This document shows positions 34,062 to 42,399 of a DNA stretch of 49,775 bases, piece after piece. The translations under genes and the position numbers were made by a program. Under the pieces are notes generated by a model. It searched no databases, was not told the origin of the DNA, and worked only from the letters and a program-made list of their open reading frames with translations. Numbering within the stretch: position 1 is the stretch's first letter; every line of letters starts with the position of its first letter. The DNA is from Synergistota bacterium (GTDB taxonomy: Bacteria; Synergistota; Synergistia; Synergistales; Synergistaceae), in assembly GCA_023450745.1 (NCBI GenBank), contig JAEXGR010000040.1:1-49775 (forward strand). The letters are read 5' to 3'.

Positions 34062-35537
34062 CTATGCAACGATAGAATCTTCGGCGTCAAGCGCTGCCAG
34101 CTGGCGCTGAGCCTCCTCCGGCGATATCTTTTTCATTCCGAAACCTGTATAGCCGTAAATAACGGCAAGAACCGGGCAGATAAAAGAAATTATGATCCAG
34201 GGAGCAAAAGTTAGCACGCTCACACCGAAAACGCCGTGGTAATAAACGCCGGATGACGCCCAAGGAACACAGGCAATGAACATCGTGCCGGTATCCTCGC
34301 AGGTACGCGATAAATTGCTGAGATCAAGATTGTGACGCAAGAACGGCTTTTTAAACAGCGTACCGAGCATGATAATGGGAATGTAACTGATACCCCCGAA
34401 GATCGTCAGGAAGATACCGGAAAGAACCGCAATAAGAACGGTCATGCCCTGCGAGGTTTTTTTGCCGACTAGATGTTCCAGCAATACGTCAAAATAGCCC
34501 GCGCCTTGAGCAACCCCCGTATAGGTGTATGCGCTGATTACAATGCAAATTGTAAAGAACATACTATTCAGGCCGCCGCGATGGAGAAGCTTTAATACCG
34601 CGGGCGAAAGGGTTTCCACATTCACCCCGGAGGCCGCGGCCATGCTTGCCTTGAAACCCGACATCAGGCAATTGACGCCATCGGCAAAACTGAAGCCCTG
34701 TATAAAAACTCCCAACGCTATGGCAACCAGCGATGCTCCGAACATACAGGGAACCGCTGGGTATTTCAAGAGGGCTCCGCCGATCATAATAACAAATGGA
34801 AGCATCAGAAGTATATTCCAGTTATATATCTGATCCATCTGTGTCAGCATCGTCGTAACGCTTTCAGACTGAAGGGAATTTCCGGTAATGCTCGTTACAC
34901 CATAGGCCGTGTAGATGATTGCCGCGATTATAAAAGCGGGGATAGTCGTCCACAGCATACTTCTAATATGGTCATATAGGTAAACACCGGTAGCCATCGC
35001 GGCAAGGTTTGTAGTATCCGAAAGGGGGGATAACTTGTCGCCGATGACCGCGCCGGCAACGATGGCGCCAAGAACAGGAGGAAGAGGGACTTCGAGCCCC
35101 ATGGCGATGCCCATAAGAGCGACGCCCGCCGTTCCTGCGGAAGTCCAGGAGGACCCGGTAGCTATGGATAGTACGGAGCAGATCAACAGAGAACAGAGTA
35201 TCAACAACTTCGGATTTATCATGTGCATTCCATAGTAGATAAGCATCGGAATTGAACCGGCAAAGATGAAAGATGCCACGACAACGCCGATCATAAACAA
35301 AATGAATACACATGGCATCGCGCCGTCTAAGTGCTTTATGATGGAGGTTTCGATTTCCTTCCATCCCCAGCCAAGACGCATGGCCATTAGCGCTGCCAGC
35401 GCCCCGGCAACTACCAACATCAAAATAATGTTATAACCGAAAATTATATTTCCTATAGTGATCGGGAGAAAAAGAGCCAACGCAACAATGATAGATTCAG
35501 CCAACGTAGGTTTACGGAATGTTCTATTTTCAGTCAT
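34062..35537 (-). CDS. nhaC: NhaC-family Na+/H+ antiporter
   Basis: A 491-residue membrane protein with about 11-12 transmembrane helices. The NhaC signature is present: ATGSSWTSAGTAG, then GAIVAGAVIGDKLSPLSDTTNLA, and later YIPIIMLGTLFKK and RTCEDTGTM. It exchanges Na+ for protons, although some family members carry malate/lactate with Na+ or other organic acids. It sits beside the LysR gene and the CoA cluster, so transport of the cluster's substrate is possible. Base composition is lower in GC than in the core genes. AGAATC before the ATG is a weak ribosome-binding site. A terminator follows at 33942-33974. Confidence 0.9.
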   Translation of the reverse strand: MTENRTFRKPTLAESIIVALALFLPITIGNIIFGYNIILMLVVAGALAALMAMRLGWGWKEIETSIIKHLDGAMPCVFILFMIGVVVASFIFAGSIPMLIYYGMHMINPKLLILCSLLICSVLSIATGSSWTSAGTAGVALMGIAMGLEVPLPPVLGAIVAGAVIGDKLSPLSDTTNLAAMATGVYLYDHIRSMLWTTIPAFIIAAIIYTAYGVTSITGNSLQSESVTTMLTQMDQIYNWNILLMLPFVIMIGGALLKYPAVPCMFGASLVAIALGVFIQGFSFADGVNCLMSGFKASMAAASGVNVETLSPAVLKLLHRGGLNSMFFTICIVISAYTYTGVAQGAGYFDVLLEHLVGKKTSQGMTVLIAVLSGIFLTIFGGISYIPIIMLGTLFKKPFLRHNLDLSNLSRTCEDTGTMFIACVPWASSGVYYHGVFGVSVLTFAPWIIISFICPVLAVIYGYTGFGMKKISPEEAQRQLAALDAEDSIVA

Positions 35538-35882
35538 TTTAAGATTCTCCTTTTTTGAATTTCTGAAATATGCGGTGCAAAAACCAGCTGCACAACTCCC
35601 GTGGTGCGAGAACTGTTTTCGTGTAGTTCGTACTGGCGAGCCCCTTCACCGTGCGAACTCTGAAATCACAGGCATTAACACAATAATTCGTGGAATTCAA
35701 TTAAGTTGAAAATATGCACATTCATTTCATTAATATGGCTGAATTATATGAACAAAATACTATCACGCCACCCCCCAAAATGATAATTATATTTGTTAAT
35801 ATATCTATTACGTTCTTTCATGGATATTTAATAAATTTCTGTATAAAATAAGGATAGGATTTTTATAAATCGGGGGATTTCT
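35538..35882. other. AT-rich divergent control region between nhaC and lysR
   Basis: About 345 bases without a gene, between two divergently transcribed genes. The right half is very AT-rich. TTCAA-N5-TTGAA (35696-35710) is a LysR-type dyad. TATAAA at 35844-35849 could be a -10 for the regulator. Promoters for nhaC are not clear. Confidence 0.5.
35696..35710. promoter_or_regulatory. LysR-type dyad (TTCAA-N5-TTGAA)
   Basis: An inverted repeat with five-base arms and five-base centre containing a T-N11-A core, the classical LysR-family binding pattern. It lies in the divergent gap between the LysR gene and nhaC, about 160 bases from nhaC. Confidence 0.4.
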
Positions 35883-36779
35883 ATGGATATCAATAAGCTG
35901 CAGGTATTTTTAAAAGTTTTAGAGTACAAAAATTTGACAAAGGCGGCGGAATCCTTAGGTTATACTCAATCAGGAATTACTCACATTATAAATGGAATAG
36001 AAAACGAGATCGGTTTTCGCCTGTTAAAACGTTGTCACGCAGGCGTATCACTGACATTAGAAGGAGAACAGCTGGTTTCGTTTTTTAAAGATCTGGTTGA
36101 CCTCAACCACCAAATGAATAATAAAATAATGCAGATTAAAGGCCTGGCGCAGGGCAGTATTCGTATAGGAAGCTATACGAGCGTGACCCTGTTTTATCTG
36201 CCGGAAATTTTAAAAGAATTTCTCCAACAACATCCGAATATAGATATATCGTTAATGAAAGGCAATTGCAGCGACATGGAAAAATGCCTTGACGAGCGCA
36301 CTATCGACGTTGCTTTTCTAAGTCGTCAGGATTATCACAGCTACGATTTTATTGAACTGCTTCAAGATCCGATTTACGCAGCGATGTCACCGGAAAATCA
36401 GTTGGCAGAATATGACCCGCTGCCAATTGAAATGCTGGACAACGCTCCTATTCTGCATTTTGTCGCCCCCACAGGCCGCGATTTGGACGTGGAAAAAATT
36501 CTGTCCCAGATAACCCCAAGAGTCGTCTATACCACTAATTTCGATTATTCACTCATAAGCATGGCGCGGCAAAACCTGGGCGTTTGCCTGGTACCGGGGC
36601 TAATAGCCGAAAATGAAAAAGACGGCGTCGTCTTAAGAAAGCTTTCGCCCCCTTGCTATCGCACCTTGGGAATGGCTATGCCTCAGTTGGCAGACGCTTC
36701 TCCGGCCACAAAGTCTTTTATAGAATGTGCGAAAGCGGCGGTGGAAAAAATAAAAGAGAAAACAGGTATAGACAAATGA
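35883..36779 (+). CDS. LysR-family transcriptional regulator
   Basis: A 298-residue regulator. The N-terminal winged helix-turn-helix (residues 1-60) has LQVFLKVLEYKNLTKAAE and TQSGITHIINGIENEIG, both typical of LysR. The rest is the two-lobed effector domain. GGGG lies about 7 bases before the ATG. It stands between nhaC (divergent) and the CoA-transferase gene (convergent, 45 bases between stops), so it most likely controls nhaC or the CoA cluster in response to their substrate. It is notably AT-rich with A/T-ending codons compared with the flanking core genes, consistent with acquisition from elsewhere. The effector is unknown. Confidence 0.92.
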   Translation: MDINKLQVFLKVLEYKNLTKAAESLGYTQSGITHIINGIENEIGFRLLKRCHAGVSLTLEGEQLVSFFKDLVDLNHQMNNKIMQIKGLAQGSIRIGSYTSVTLFYLPEILKEFLQQHPNIDISLMKGNCSDMEKCLDERTIDVAFLSRQDYHSYDFIELLQDPIYAAMSPENQLAEYDPLPIEMLDNAPILHFVAPTGRDLDVEKILSQITPRVVYTTNFDYSLISMARQNLGVCLVPGLIAENEKDGVVLRKLSPPCYRTLGMAMPQLADASPATKSFIECAKAAVEKIKEKTGIDK

Positions 36780-36824
36780 ATAATTCCCCTTTTATGTAGA
36801 AAATTTTGTCGCTAACGGCCACAG

Positions 36825-38024
36825 TTAACGTATCACATTACCCCGCCTGAAGCGCAGAATGTCATCTTGGCAATAGCCCAGCTCAGCCATTATTTCATCA
36901 GTATTTTCGCCCAGCAATGGGGCGGCATGATGTTCTGCGCGCCACTTTCCGAATTGTACGGGGGTCGCCGGAATTAATTCATCCGCGCCCTCCCTGTCAT
37001 GCGCTAAATAAATATAATTGTTCGCCCAAGCCTGCGGATCATTTGCGACATCCTTGAAATGGCCGATACGGTCATGGACAATGTCAGCCTCCGTCAACAA
37101 ACGGTCCCATTCCGCATAATCTCTTTTTATAAAGGCTGTATCCAATATTTTCGTAAAATCTGCACAATGCTCACGAAGCGCCGGTTCATTGTTAAAACGT
37201 ACGTCGGTTATCAAATCCGGCCTGTCTACAACGCGGCAAAAAGTGGCAAAATAACGTTTATATTCCATGATAGAAATATACAGCCACACGTCATCCTTGC
37301 AATAAAACGAGTTACACAACGGGCTGAACGGCTGGCGGCGGCTTTTAGGCCACTCGTCTCCGTGCCAAGTCGACTGGACTAAACAAGCGGCGTGCCAAAT
37401 GCCGGTACCGTACAGCGATGTCACAACCTTTTCCCCCCTGCCTGACACCGCCTGTTTATAAAGGCAGGCGGCAACGCCCCCCGCAAGCGAACAGCCGGTG
37501 GCGATATCCCCCATCGCAAAGGGATTAGTTAAGGGTTTACCCTCTTTGTCCGCGACATCCAAAAGCGCTCCGGAACGAGACCAAAACGCCGATGCGTCAA
37601 AACCAGGCTTGGCGGACTCGCTTCCGTGGTGCCCGTATCCGCATAGGTGCCCCCATATTATGTGAGGATGTTTGGCTGACATTGTTTCGTAATCCAACCC
37701 CAATCGATTAAGAGCCTGCAACCGGCAATTTGAAATAAAAATATTTGCACGTGCAAGCAGGCGGCTCATGATCGTCTGTCCTTCCGGCGTTTTCATATCT
37801 ATGGATATTGTGCGCTTCCCCCCGTTTAACAACTCCCAATACGGGTTGGAACCTTCATCCGTCCTCAATCCCATGACCGAACCGGCACGTCGCCCCGGTT
37901 CGCCTTCTAATGGTTCCACTTTGATGACTTCAGCCCCCCAATCGGACAGAATTTTTCCGGCGGACGGCCCCGCAAAATATATCGTAAAATCAACTACTAA
38001 AATACCATCCAAGGGCTTGCTCAT
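36825..38024 (-). CDS. Family III CoA-transferase (CaiB/BaiF type)
   Basis: A 399-residue CoA-transferase moving CoA between carboxylic acids. The start (LDGILVVDFTIYFAGPSAGKILSDWGAEVIKVE) is diagnostic, and the likely catalytic Asp is in FAMGDIATG. Relatives are CaiB (carnitine), formyl-CoA transferase, and the HadA/FldA enzymes of amino acid fermentation (2-hydroxyisocaproate, phenyllactate). A GTG at 38033 is also in frame; the ATG at 38024 gives the typical N-terminus, although its spacing from AGAGGGG (about 12) is long. It follows the ligase and crotonase, but a strong hairpin (38084-38123) lies between, so its expression may be separately controlled. Confidence 0.9.
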   Translation of the reverse strand: MSKPLDGILVVDFTIYFAGPSAGKILSDWGAEVIKVEPLEGEPGRRAGSVMGLRTDEGSNPYWELLNGGKRTISIDMKTPEGQTIMSRLLARANIFISNCRLQALNRLGLDYETMSAKHPHIIWGHLCGYGHHGSESAKPGFDASAFWSRSGALLDVADKEGKPLTNPFAMGDIATGCSLAGGVAACLYKQAVSGRGEKVVTSLYGTGIWHAACLVQSTWHGDEWPKSRRQPFSPLCNSFYCKDDVWLYISIMEYKRYFATFCRVVDRPDLITDVRFNNEPALREHCADFTKILDTAFIKRDYAEWDRLLTEADIVHDRIGHFKDVANDPQAWANNYIYLAHDREGADELIPATPVQFGKWRAEHHAAPLLGENTDEIMAELGYCQDDILRFRRGNVIR

Positions 38025-38079
38025 TAAGGCCACGGTCCCCTCTTTACGGCAAGAGTCATTTTTGACTGGAGTTAGTTTC

Positions 38080-38123
38080 TACAAAAGCGGCTGTCTTCGC
38101 TACGGGGCAATGACAGCCGCTTT
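38080..38123 (-). terminator. Strong hairpin between crotonase and CoA-transferase genes
   Basis: Minus strand: a perfect 12-bp stem AAAGCGGCTGTC / GACAGCCGCTTT (arms 38112-38123 and 38084-38095) with a 16-base loop, followed by T and GT. The T-run is short. It may end most transcripts after the crotonase or act as a processing/attenuation point. Confidence 0.65.
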
Positions 38124-38193
38124 GCGAAAAAACAAATGGCAACCTACGGCAGGCGTCGCCGTCTGGGACTAAAACTTTATAAAAACCCTGATC

Positions 38194-38979
38194 TTACGCT
38201 TGGTTTTTTGCTTCTTTTTTCGCCTTATGTTTGGCCATAAAGCGTTCCTGCCATATTTTTGGTTCACCGGATGCGTAGCCGCGGAAATGAGCCTCAGCCG
38301 CATAATAGAAGCTTGCGCGATACTGCGGCTCTTCAATCATATTAAACCATTTTTTCATTGTACGAATCGCTGTCGGCGGCTTTGAACAAAGCATTTCGCA
38401 ATATGCCGCGACTTCCTCGTCCAACTTTTCCCAAGGAACGATTTTGGAGACTAAGCCGTGCTGCAGCGCTTCGTCGGCGCTCATCAGACGCCCTGTCAAG
38501 GACAAATCTACCGTGAGGCTTTTTCCGAGGTTTGTCCACAAAAGGCTGCTGCCCGTGATCGTGGGGAATCCGGCGTCAATCTCCGTCATGCCAAAGCGGG
38601 CGTTCGGAGTTGCAAGGCGAATGTCGCAAAGTAGGGGAAGCTGAAAACCGGAACCGGCGCACACGCCATTTACCACACAGATTATCGGCTTTTCAAGCCC
38701 CCTGATTTCGTCATAGAACGGCTGGAACGAATCAATCCATTCTTTTGCCTTGTCAGGCGCGATATCATGGCTCTCGTTGAAGTCCTGCCCGGCGCAAAAA
38801 GCGTCTTTACCGGCGCCCGTTACAACTGCACAGCGTAAAGAATCATCCTTAGAATAATCCTTAATTGCTAAAAATAATTCATGTTTTGTCTCATTATTGA
38901 GAGCATTGTAGACTTCTGGACGATTGATCGTAATATAAGCGATCTTGCCTTTCTTCTCATAAATAATTACTGAACTCAT
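38194..38979 (-). CDS. Enoyl-CoA hydratase/isomerase family protein (crotonase, CaiD-like)
   Basis: A 261-residue crotonase-fold enzyme acting on a CoA thioester. The ITINRPEVYNAL start, the oxyanion-hole segments FCAGQDFNE and NGVCAGSGFQLPLLCDIRLA, and FGMTEIDAGFPT with a Glu in the first catalytic position are present. The second hydratase Glu is not evident, so hydration, dehydration, isomerisation or racemisation are all possible. It ends in a lysine-rich tail. GAGGAGG lies seven bases before the ATG, and the gene starts 53 bases after the ligase stop. Together with neighbours it resembles caiD in the carnitine cluster, without caiA. Confidence 0.9.
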   Translation of the reverse strand: MSSVIIYEKKGKIAYITINRPEVYNALNNETKHELFLAIKDYSKDDSLRCAVVTGAGKDAFCAGQDFNESHDIAPDKAKEWIDSFQPFYDEIRGLEKPIICVVNGVCAGSGFQLPLLCDIRLATPNARFGMTEIDAGFPTITGSSLLWTNLGKSLTVDLSLTGRLMSADEALQHGLVSKIVPWEKLDEEVAAYCEMLCSKPPTAIRTMKKWFNMIEEPQYRASFYYAAEAHFRGYASGEPKIWQERFMAKHKAKKEAKNQA

Positions 38980-39032
38980 AATATTACCTCCTCAAGATGT
39001 TATGCTGATATAAAGTAACGGACAAAAATCAT

Positions 39033-40607
39033 TCACTTCGCGTTCCGATCCCAGCTATCGTCGGTAGAACGTGAAAGGCCATTTTTCTTTGTCCGCTGGC
39101 TTTCGGTTTTTTCAAATTCGTCAATAAATGTGTAGTAACGGGGTATTTGATATTTAGCCATTCTGGGTTCGCACCATTTGGCAATATCAGAGGGGTCAGG
39201 TTTGCCCCGCCCAGGCGCGCATTTGATAAATACCTTTATATCATCTCCGCCCAACTCTCCGGAAACGCCGATCACCGCGCACTCTTCGATATCGGGATAC
39301 TCATTGATAATTCGTTCAACTTCCCATGCGGAAACATTCTCCCCATTGACGCGAAGGCTGTCTTTTGATCTGCCCTTAAAGAAGATGTAGCCCTCTTCGT
39401 CCATATAAGCCAAGTCTCCCGTGGCAAACCAACCATCGGAGAGGAGGCTTTTTTGGGTCGCTTCAGGGTTTCTGAAATACCCTTTAAGGATAAGGCCGGG
39501 TTGTTTACCTCTGACCTGAATTTCTCCAAGTTCTCCCGGCAACGCAACCTTACCGTCGTCCCCTATAATCCGTACTTCAAAATAAGGCAAAGGCTTACCA
39601 ATGGAGCCTATCTTGCCATCAAGACAAACAGTAGTTAGACTGGAACATTCTGTCATACCGTAAGCCTCATGAATCTGCACGCCAAAACGGTCCTCAAATT
39701 CTTTCCAAATCTGACGGGCGGCACCGGCACCCCATGCGATTTTCACCGAGTGGTCTCTATCGTCGGCCCTGGGAGGCTGTTTTAATAAGATCGGCAGAAC
39801 GCTGCCCAGGTAGTGCACCCGCGTGGCTTTGTAGTGGCGAGCCTGATCCCAAAAACGTGATGCGCTGAAACGGGGCAACAGAGCCATGATTGAGCGATAT
39901 ATCAAGCATACGCAAATCATCTGCACCCCGCCAATATGGCAGAAAGACTCCCACATCAACATCACTTCGCCGGGCCCCGCCTCATTGGCTATCGCCGCGC
40001 CTTTGGCGCATGCGCGCAACATTCTGTCTGTCAGCAAAACCCCTTTGGGTACGCCAGTGGTTCCTGAGGTGTAGGAGATTGCCAGCACATCCTCCGGGCC
40101 TGCACCGGGAATAGTCGGCGGAGTAGATTCAGCGCCTTCGTCTACTGAAGAAAAGGGGATCTGGTTGGCAATACCTGTTGTGGTAAAATCAGCGCGGCCA
40201 CGTGTGAAGATATACTCAATATTATTTAGGCCGCCTCGTAACAGACTCTCTGCCATAATGTCTGCAAAGCTCTCGTCGACGAGCAAAGCGCGAGGGTCCG
40301 AAAGCTGCAGCAGCAAATCCAGATTGGCCCCCTTAAGATTGGTATTAAGGGGAATGTACGTCAAACCAACCTTTGCACAGGCAAATACCATAAAGAAAAA
40401 GTCTGGATGATTGGGGATCATTATCGCTATGCGATCACCGCGGTGAAAACCGAGCTTAAGAAAACCGTTGGCCAGGCGGTTGGCCTTTTCTTCTACTTCG
40501 CCATATGTGATGGGCGTGTCTTCGTAAATGCAGAAAACCGCGTCCGCTTCATCCTTCGCCCGCTTTTCAAGCCATTGTCTTATTGTTGTATCATCGACAT
40601 AAATCAC
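39033..40607 (-). CDS. AMP-dependent acyl-CoA ligase, CaiC-like
   Basis: A 524-residue member of the ANL adenylating family, forming an acyl-CoA from a carboxylate, ATP and CoA. The P-loop ISYTSGTTGVPKG, the YGMTE motif, the GWFATGDLAYMDEEGY motif and the GENVSAWEVE hinge are present. At the end, where the catalytic lysine normally sits in a GK motif, the sequence reads ESQRTKK, so that Lys appears replaced by Arg. Two GTG starts fit: 40616 abuts AGAGG, while 40607 has it nine bases upstream, so I choose 40607. First gene of the three-gene CoA cluster. Similarity in pattern is to crotonobetaine/carnitine-CoA ligase CaiC; the true acid is unknown. Confidence 0.88.
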   Translation of the reverse strand: MIYVDDTTIRQWLEKRAKDEADAVFCIYEDTPITYGEVEEKANRLANGFLKLGFHRGDRIAIMIPNHPDFFFMVFACAKVGLTYIPLNTNLKGANLDLLLQLSDPRALLVDESFADIMAESLLRGGLNNIEYIFTRGRADFTTTGIANQIPFSSVDEGAESTPPTIPGAGPEDVLAISYTSGTTGVPKGVLLTDRMLRACAKGAAIANEAGPGEVMLMWESFCHIGGVQMICVCLIYRSIMALLPRFSASRFWDQARHYKATRVHYLGSVLPILLKQPPRADDRDHSVKIAWGAGAARQIWKEFEDRFGVQIHEAYGMTECSSLTTVCLDGKIGSIGKPLPYFEVRIIGDDGKVALPGELGEIQVRGKQPGLILKGYFRNPEATQKSLLSDGWFATGDLAYMDEEGYIFFKGRSKDSLRVNGENVSAWEVERIINEYPDIEECAVIGVSGELGGDDIKVFIKCAPGRGKPDPSDIAKWCEPRMAKYQIPRYYTFIDEFEKTESQRTKKNGLSRSTDDSWDRNAK

Positions 40608-41261
40608 AACTATCACCCTCTTAGCGTAAGCACAATTAAACGTATTCTCAATTTTCTAAATACATACAGTTTCTGGGCATCAGGAAATAAAATCTAAAAA
40701 TATAACCAGCCATACTTGGTGCCGTTTACCGACCATCCCCTCCTTCCTTTTTCGGACAACAGGACAACAGCAAGTTGAACAGGGGCTCTGAACAACTCAA
40801 ATATTGCGGTGATTTCATTCAGCCATTACCTATGATTTTCAAAAACAGGTCGTTATGCGCAAATTTCAAAAAATTTAAGGATTGCATATCTTTTGAAATT
40901 TACAGTTAAAGAATAGCTTGAATATTAAAAAGAATACAGCGCGCTTTTTTAATGTTTCCATTTGGATTTTTAATGGATTGAAGTTTTTGCAGAAAATTAC
41001 AGGCATAGCTATGCAGCCACGGCAGCTCGATCCGCTGTTCAGCGGACGCTATACTGCGCGGGCTGCATTTGCTACAATGGTGATGGAAATGTCTTTTACA
41101 GTAATGTATGTGGAATATTATCGGGTACGATGGGTTTGATACCGGTGCGGGCGACGACCTCTTGCGTAAGTTTGTTGTCAGCTGTCACAGCCAACATCCG
41201 CACACAGCGCCGCAAAAATAAAATTTGAAACATGCGATAAAATCGTTAAGGAGACAAAATC
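40608..41261. other. AT-rich 650-base stretch with possible gene debris
   Basis: No convincing complete gene. It begins with the presumed promoter area of the acyl-CoA ligase and ends with the glutaminase leader (AAGGAG at 41248-41253). A minus-strand frame at about 41091-41233 encodes some 45 residues with a coding-like segment (VTADNKLTQEVVARTGIKP) that stops abruptly, and a TTG-started plus-strand frame (40918-41139) overlaps it. Either could be remnant of a broken gene at the border of the CoA island. I recognise neither. Confidence 0.4.
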
Positions 41262-42200
41262 ATGGATAATCAGTACAATTTGTGCGAACAGCTTCTGAAC
41301 GACATTGGAAATATCGCCCGCGTCATGACCGCGGACGGGAAGGTGGCGGACTATATACCGGAGCTATCCCTTATGTCGCCGGAGCTCTTTTCGCTCAGCT
41401 GCCAGCCTGTCGGGGCGCCGATCGCCGAGACCGGCGACAGCGGGCAGTTCTTTACCATGCAGTCGATCTCGAAGATCTTAGCCCTTTCTTTCGCGATCGA
41501 AAATTTCGGACGGGAGAACGTCTTCCGCCACGTCGGCATGGAGGCGAGCGCCGATTCTTTCAACTCTCTCATGCGTATCGAGATGACCGCCTCGAAACCC
41601 TCTAATCCTTTCATGAACGCGGGAGCGATCGCCGTCTGCTCGCTCATTTACAAGGCATACAAAGAGGAATCCGTCGAAAGGCTCGTCTCCTTTATGGAGA
41701 GCGTCACGGGGCGGAGAAACGGTTTTGACGAGCGGGTATTTTTCTCGGAAAAACGCAGCGCCGACCGCAACCGCGCGCTCGCCTTTTTTATGAAGAGCAT
41801 GGGGTTGCTGCATGGAGACGTCGAGGCGATCCTTGATTTTTATTTCACCCTTTGCAGCCTGCGCTGCACAAGCGGCGACCTCGCGCGGATCGGCGCCATG
41901 ATCGCCTCCGGCGGCAGAGCGGTCGTATCGGGGGACAAAATCCTTGAGCAGGAAACCGTCTTCACCCTGCTCGGCCTCATGAGCACCTGCGGTCTTTACA
42001 ACGAATCGGGAGAGTTCGCGGTGCGCGTCGGCCTCCCCGGGAAGAGCGGCGTCTCCGGCGGCATCCTCGTCGCCGTCCCCGGCCGGATGGGCATCGGCGT
42101 ATTTTCACCGGCCTTGAACGCCAAGGGCAATTCTGTCGCGGGGATCAAGGCGCTCGAGCTGCTCTCCGAAAAACTTGACCTGCGCGGCCTCGGCAAATAG
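41262..42200 (+). CDS. glsA: Glutaminase
   Basis: A 312-residue serine-dependent beta-lactamase-like glutaminase hydrolysing glutamine to glutamate and ammonia in the cytoplasm. The SxxK catalytic pair is at Ser68 and Lys71 (MQSISKIL); GKVADYIPEL near the N-terminus, KPSNPFMNAGAI, and the late SGVSGGILVAVPG region are all typical of GlsA. AAGGAG lies eight bases before the ATG. It converges with glnS across the terminator at 42335-42372. With asparaginase and the acidic amino acid symporter nearby, it supports a lifestyle of amino acid fermentation; glutaminase can also serve acid resistance. Confidence 0.95.
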   Translation: MDNQYNLCEQLLNDIGNIARVMTADGKVADYIPELSLMSPELFSLSCQPVGAPIAETGDSGQFFTMQSISKILALSFAIENFGRENVFRHVGMEASADSFNSLMRIEMTASKPSNPFMNAGAIAVCSLIYKAYKEESVERLVSFMESVTGRRNGFDERVFFSEKRSADRNRALAFFMKSMGLLHGDVEAILDFYFTLCSLRCTSGDLARIGAMIASGGRAVVSGDKILEQETVFTLLGLMSTCGLYNESGEFAVRVGLPGKSGVSGGILVAVPGRMGIGVFSPALNAKGNSVAGIKALELLSEKLDLRGLGK

Positions 42201-42334
42201 GCGGGGCGCTCACCGTACGCTAAGAAAACTCCCCCGAAGGGCCGAAAAAACCGCTCGAGATGGAGGTTTTCATCCGTTGCAAGGCCCCGGCCGCGCAAAG
42301 ATGGTCTCGCGGGCATTTCGGCGTTTTCTTGAGG

Positions 42335-42372
42335 ATAAAGAGGGGAGGCCCCGTGGGACCTCCCCTCTTTAT
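42335..42372. terminator. Bidirectional terminator between glsA and glnS
   Basis: A perfect 12-bp stem AAAGAGGGGAGG / CCTCCCCTCTTT (42337-42348 with 42359-42370) and a ten-base loop. T-rich sequence follows on the plus side (TTTATCTTT); on the minus side the run is shorter. It separates two convergent genes. Confidence 0.85.
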
Positions 42373-42399
42373 CTTTACTCTTTAACCGCGAGGTTAATA

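Noticed and set aside
40918..41139. TTG-started 73-codon plus-strand frame as a gene
   Set aside because: No ribosome-binding site, no motif, no family resemblance; treated only as possible debris.
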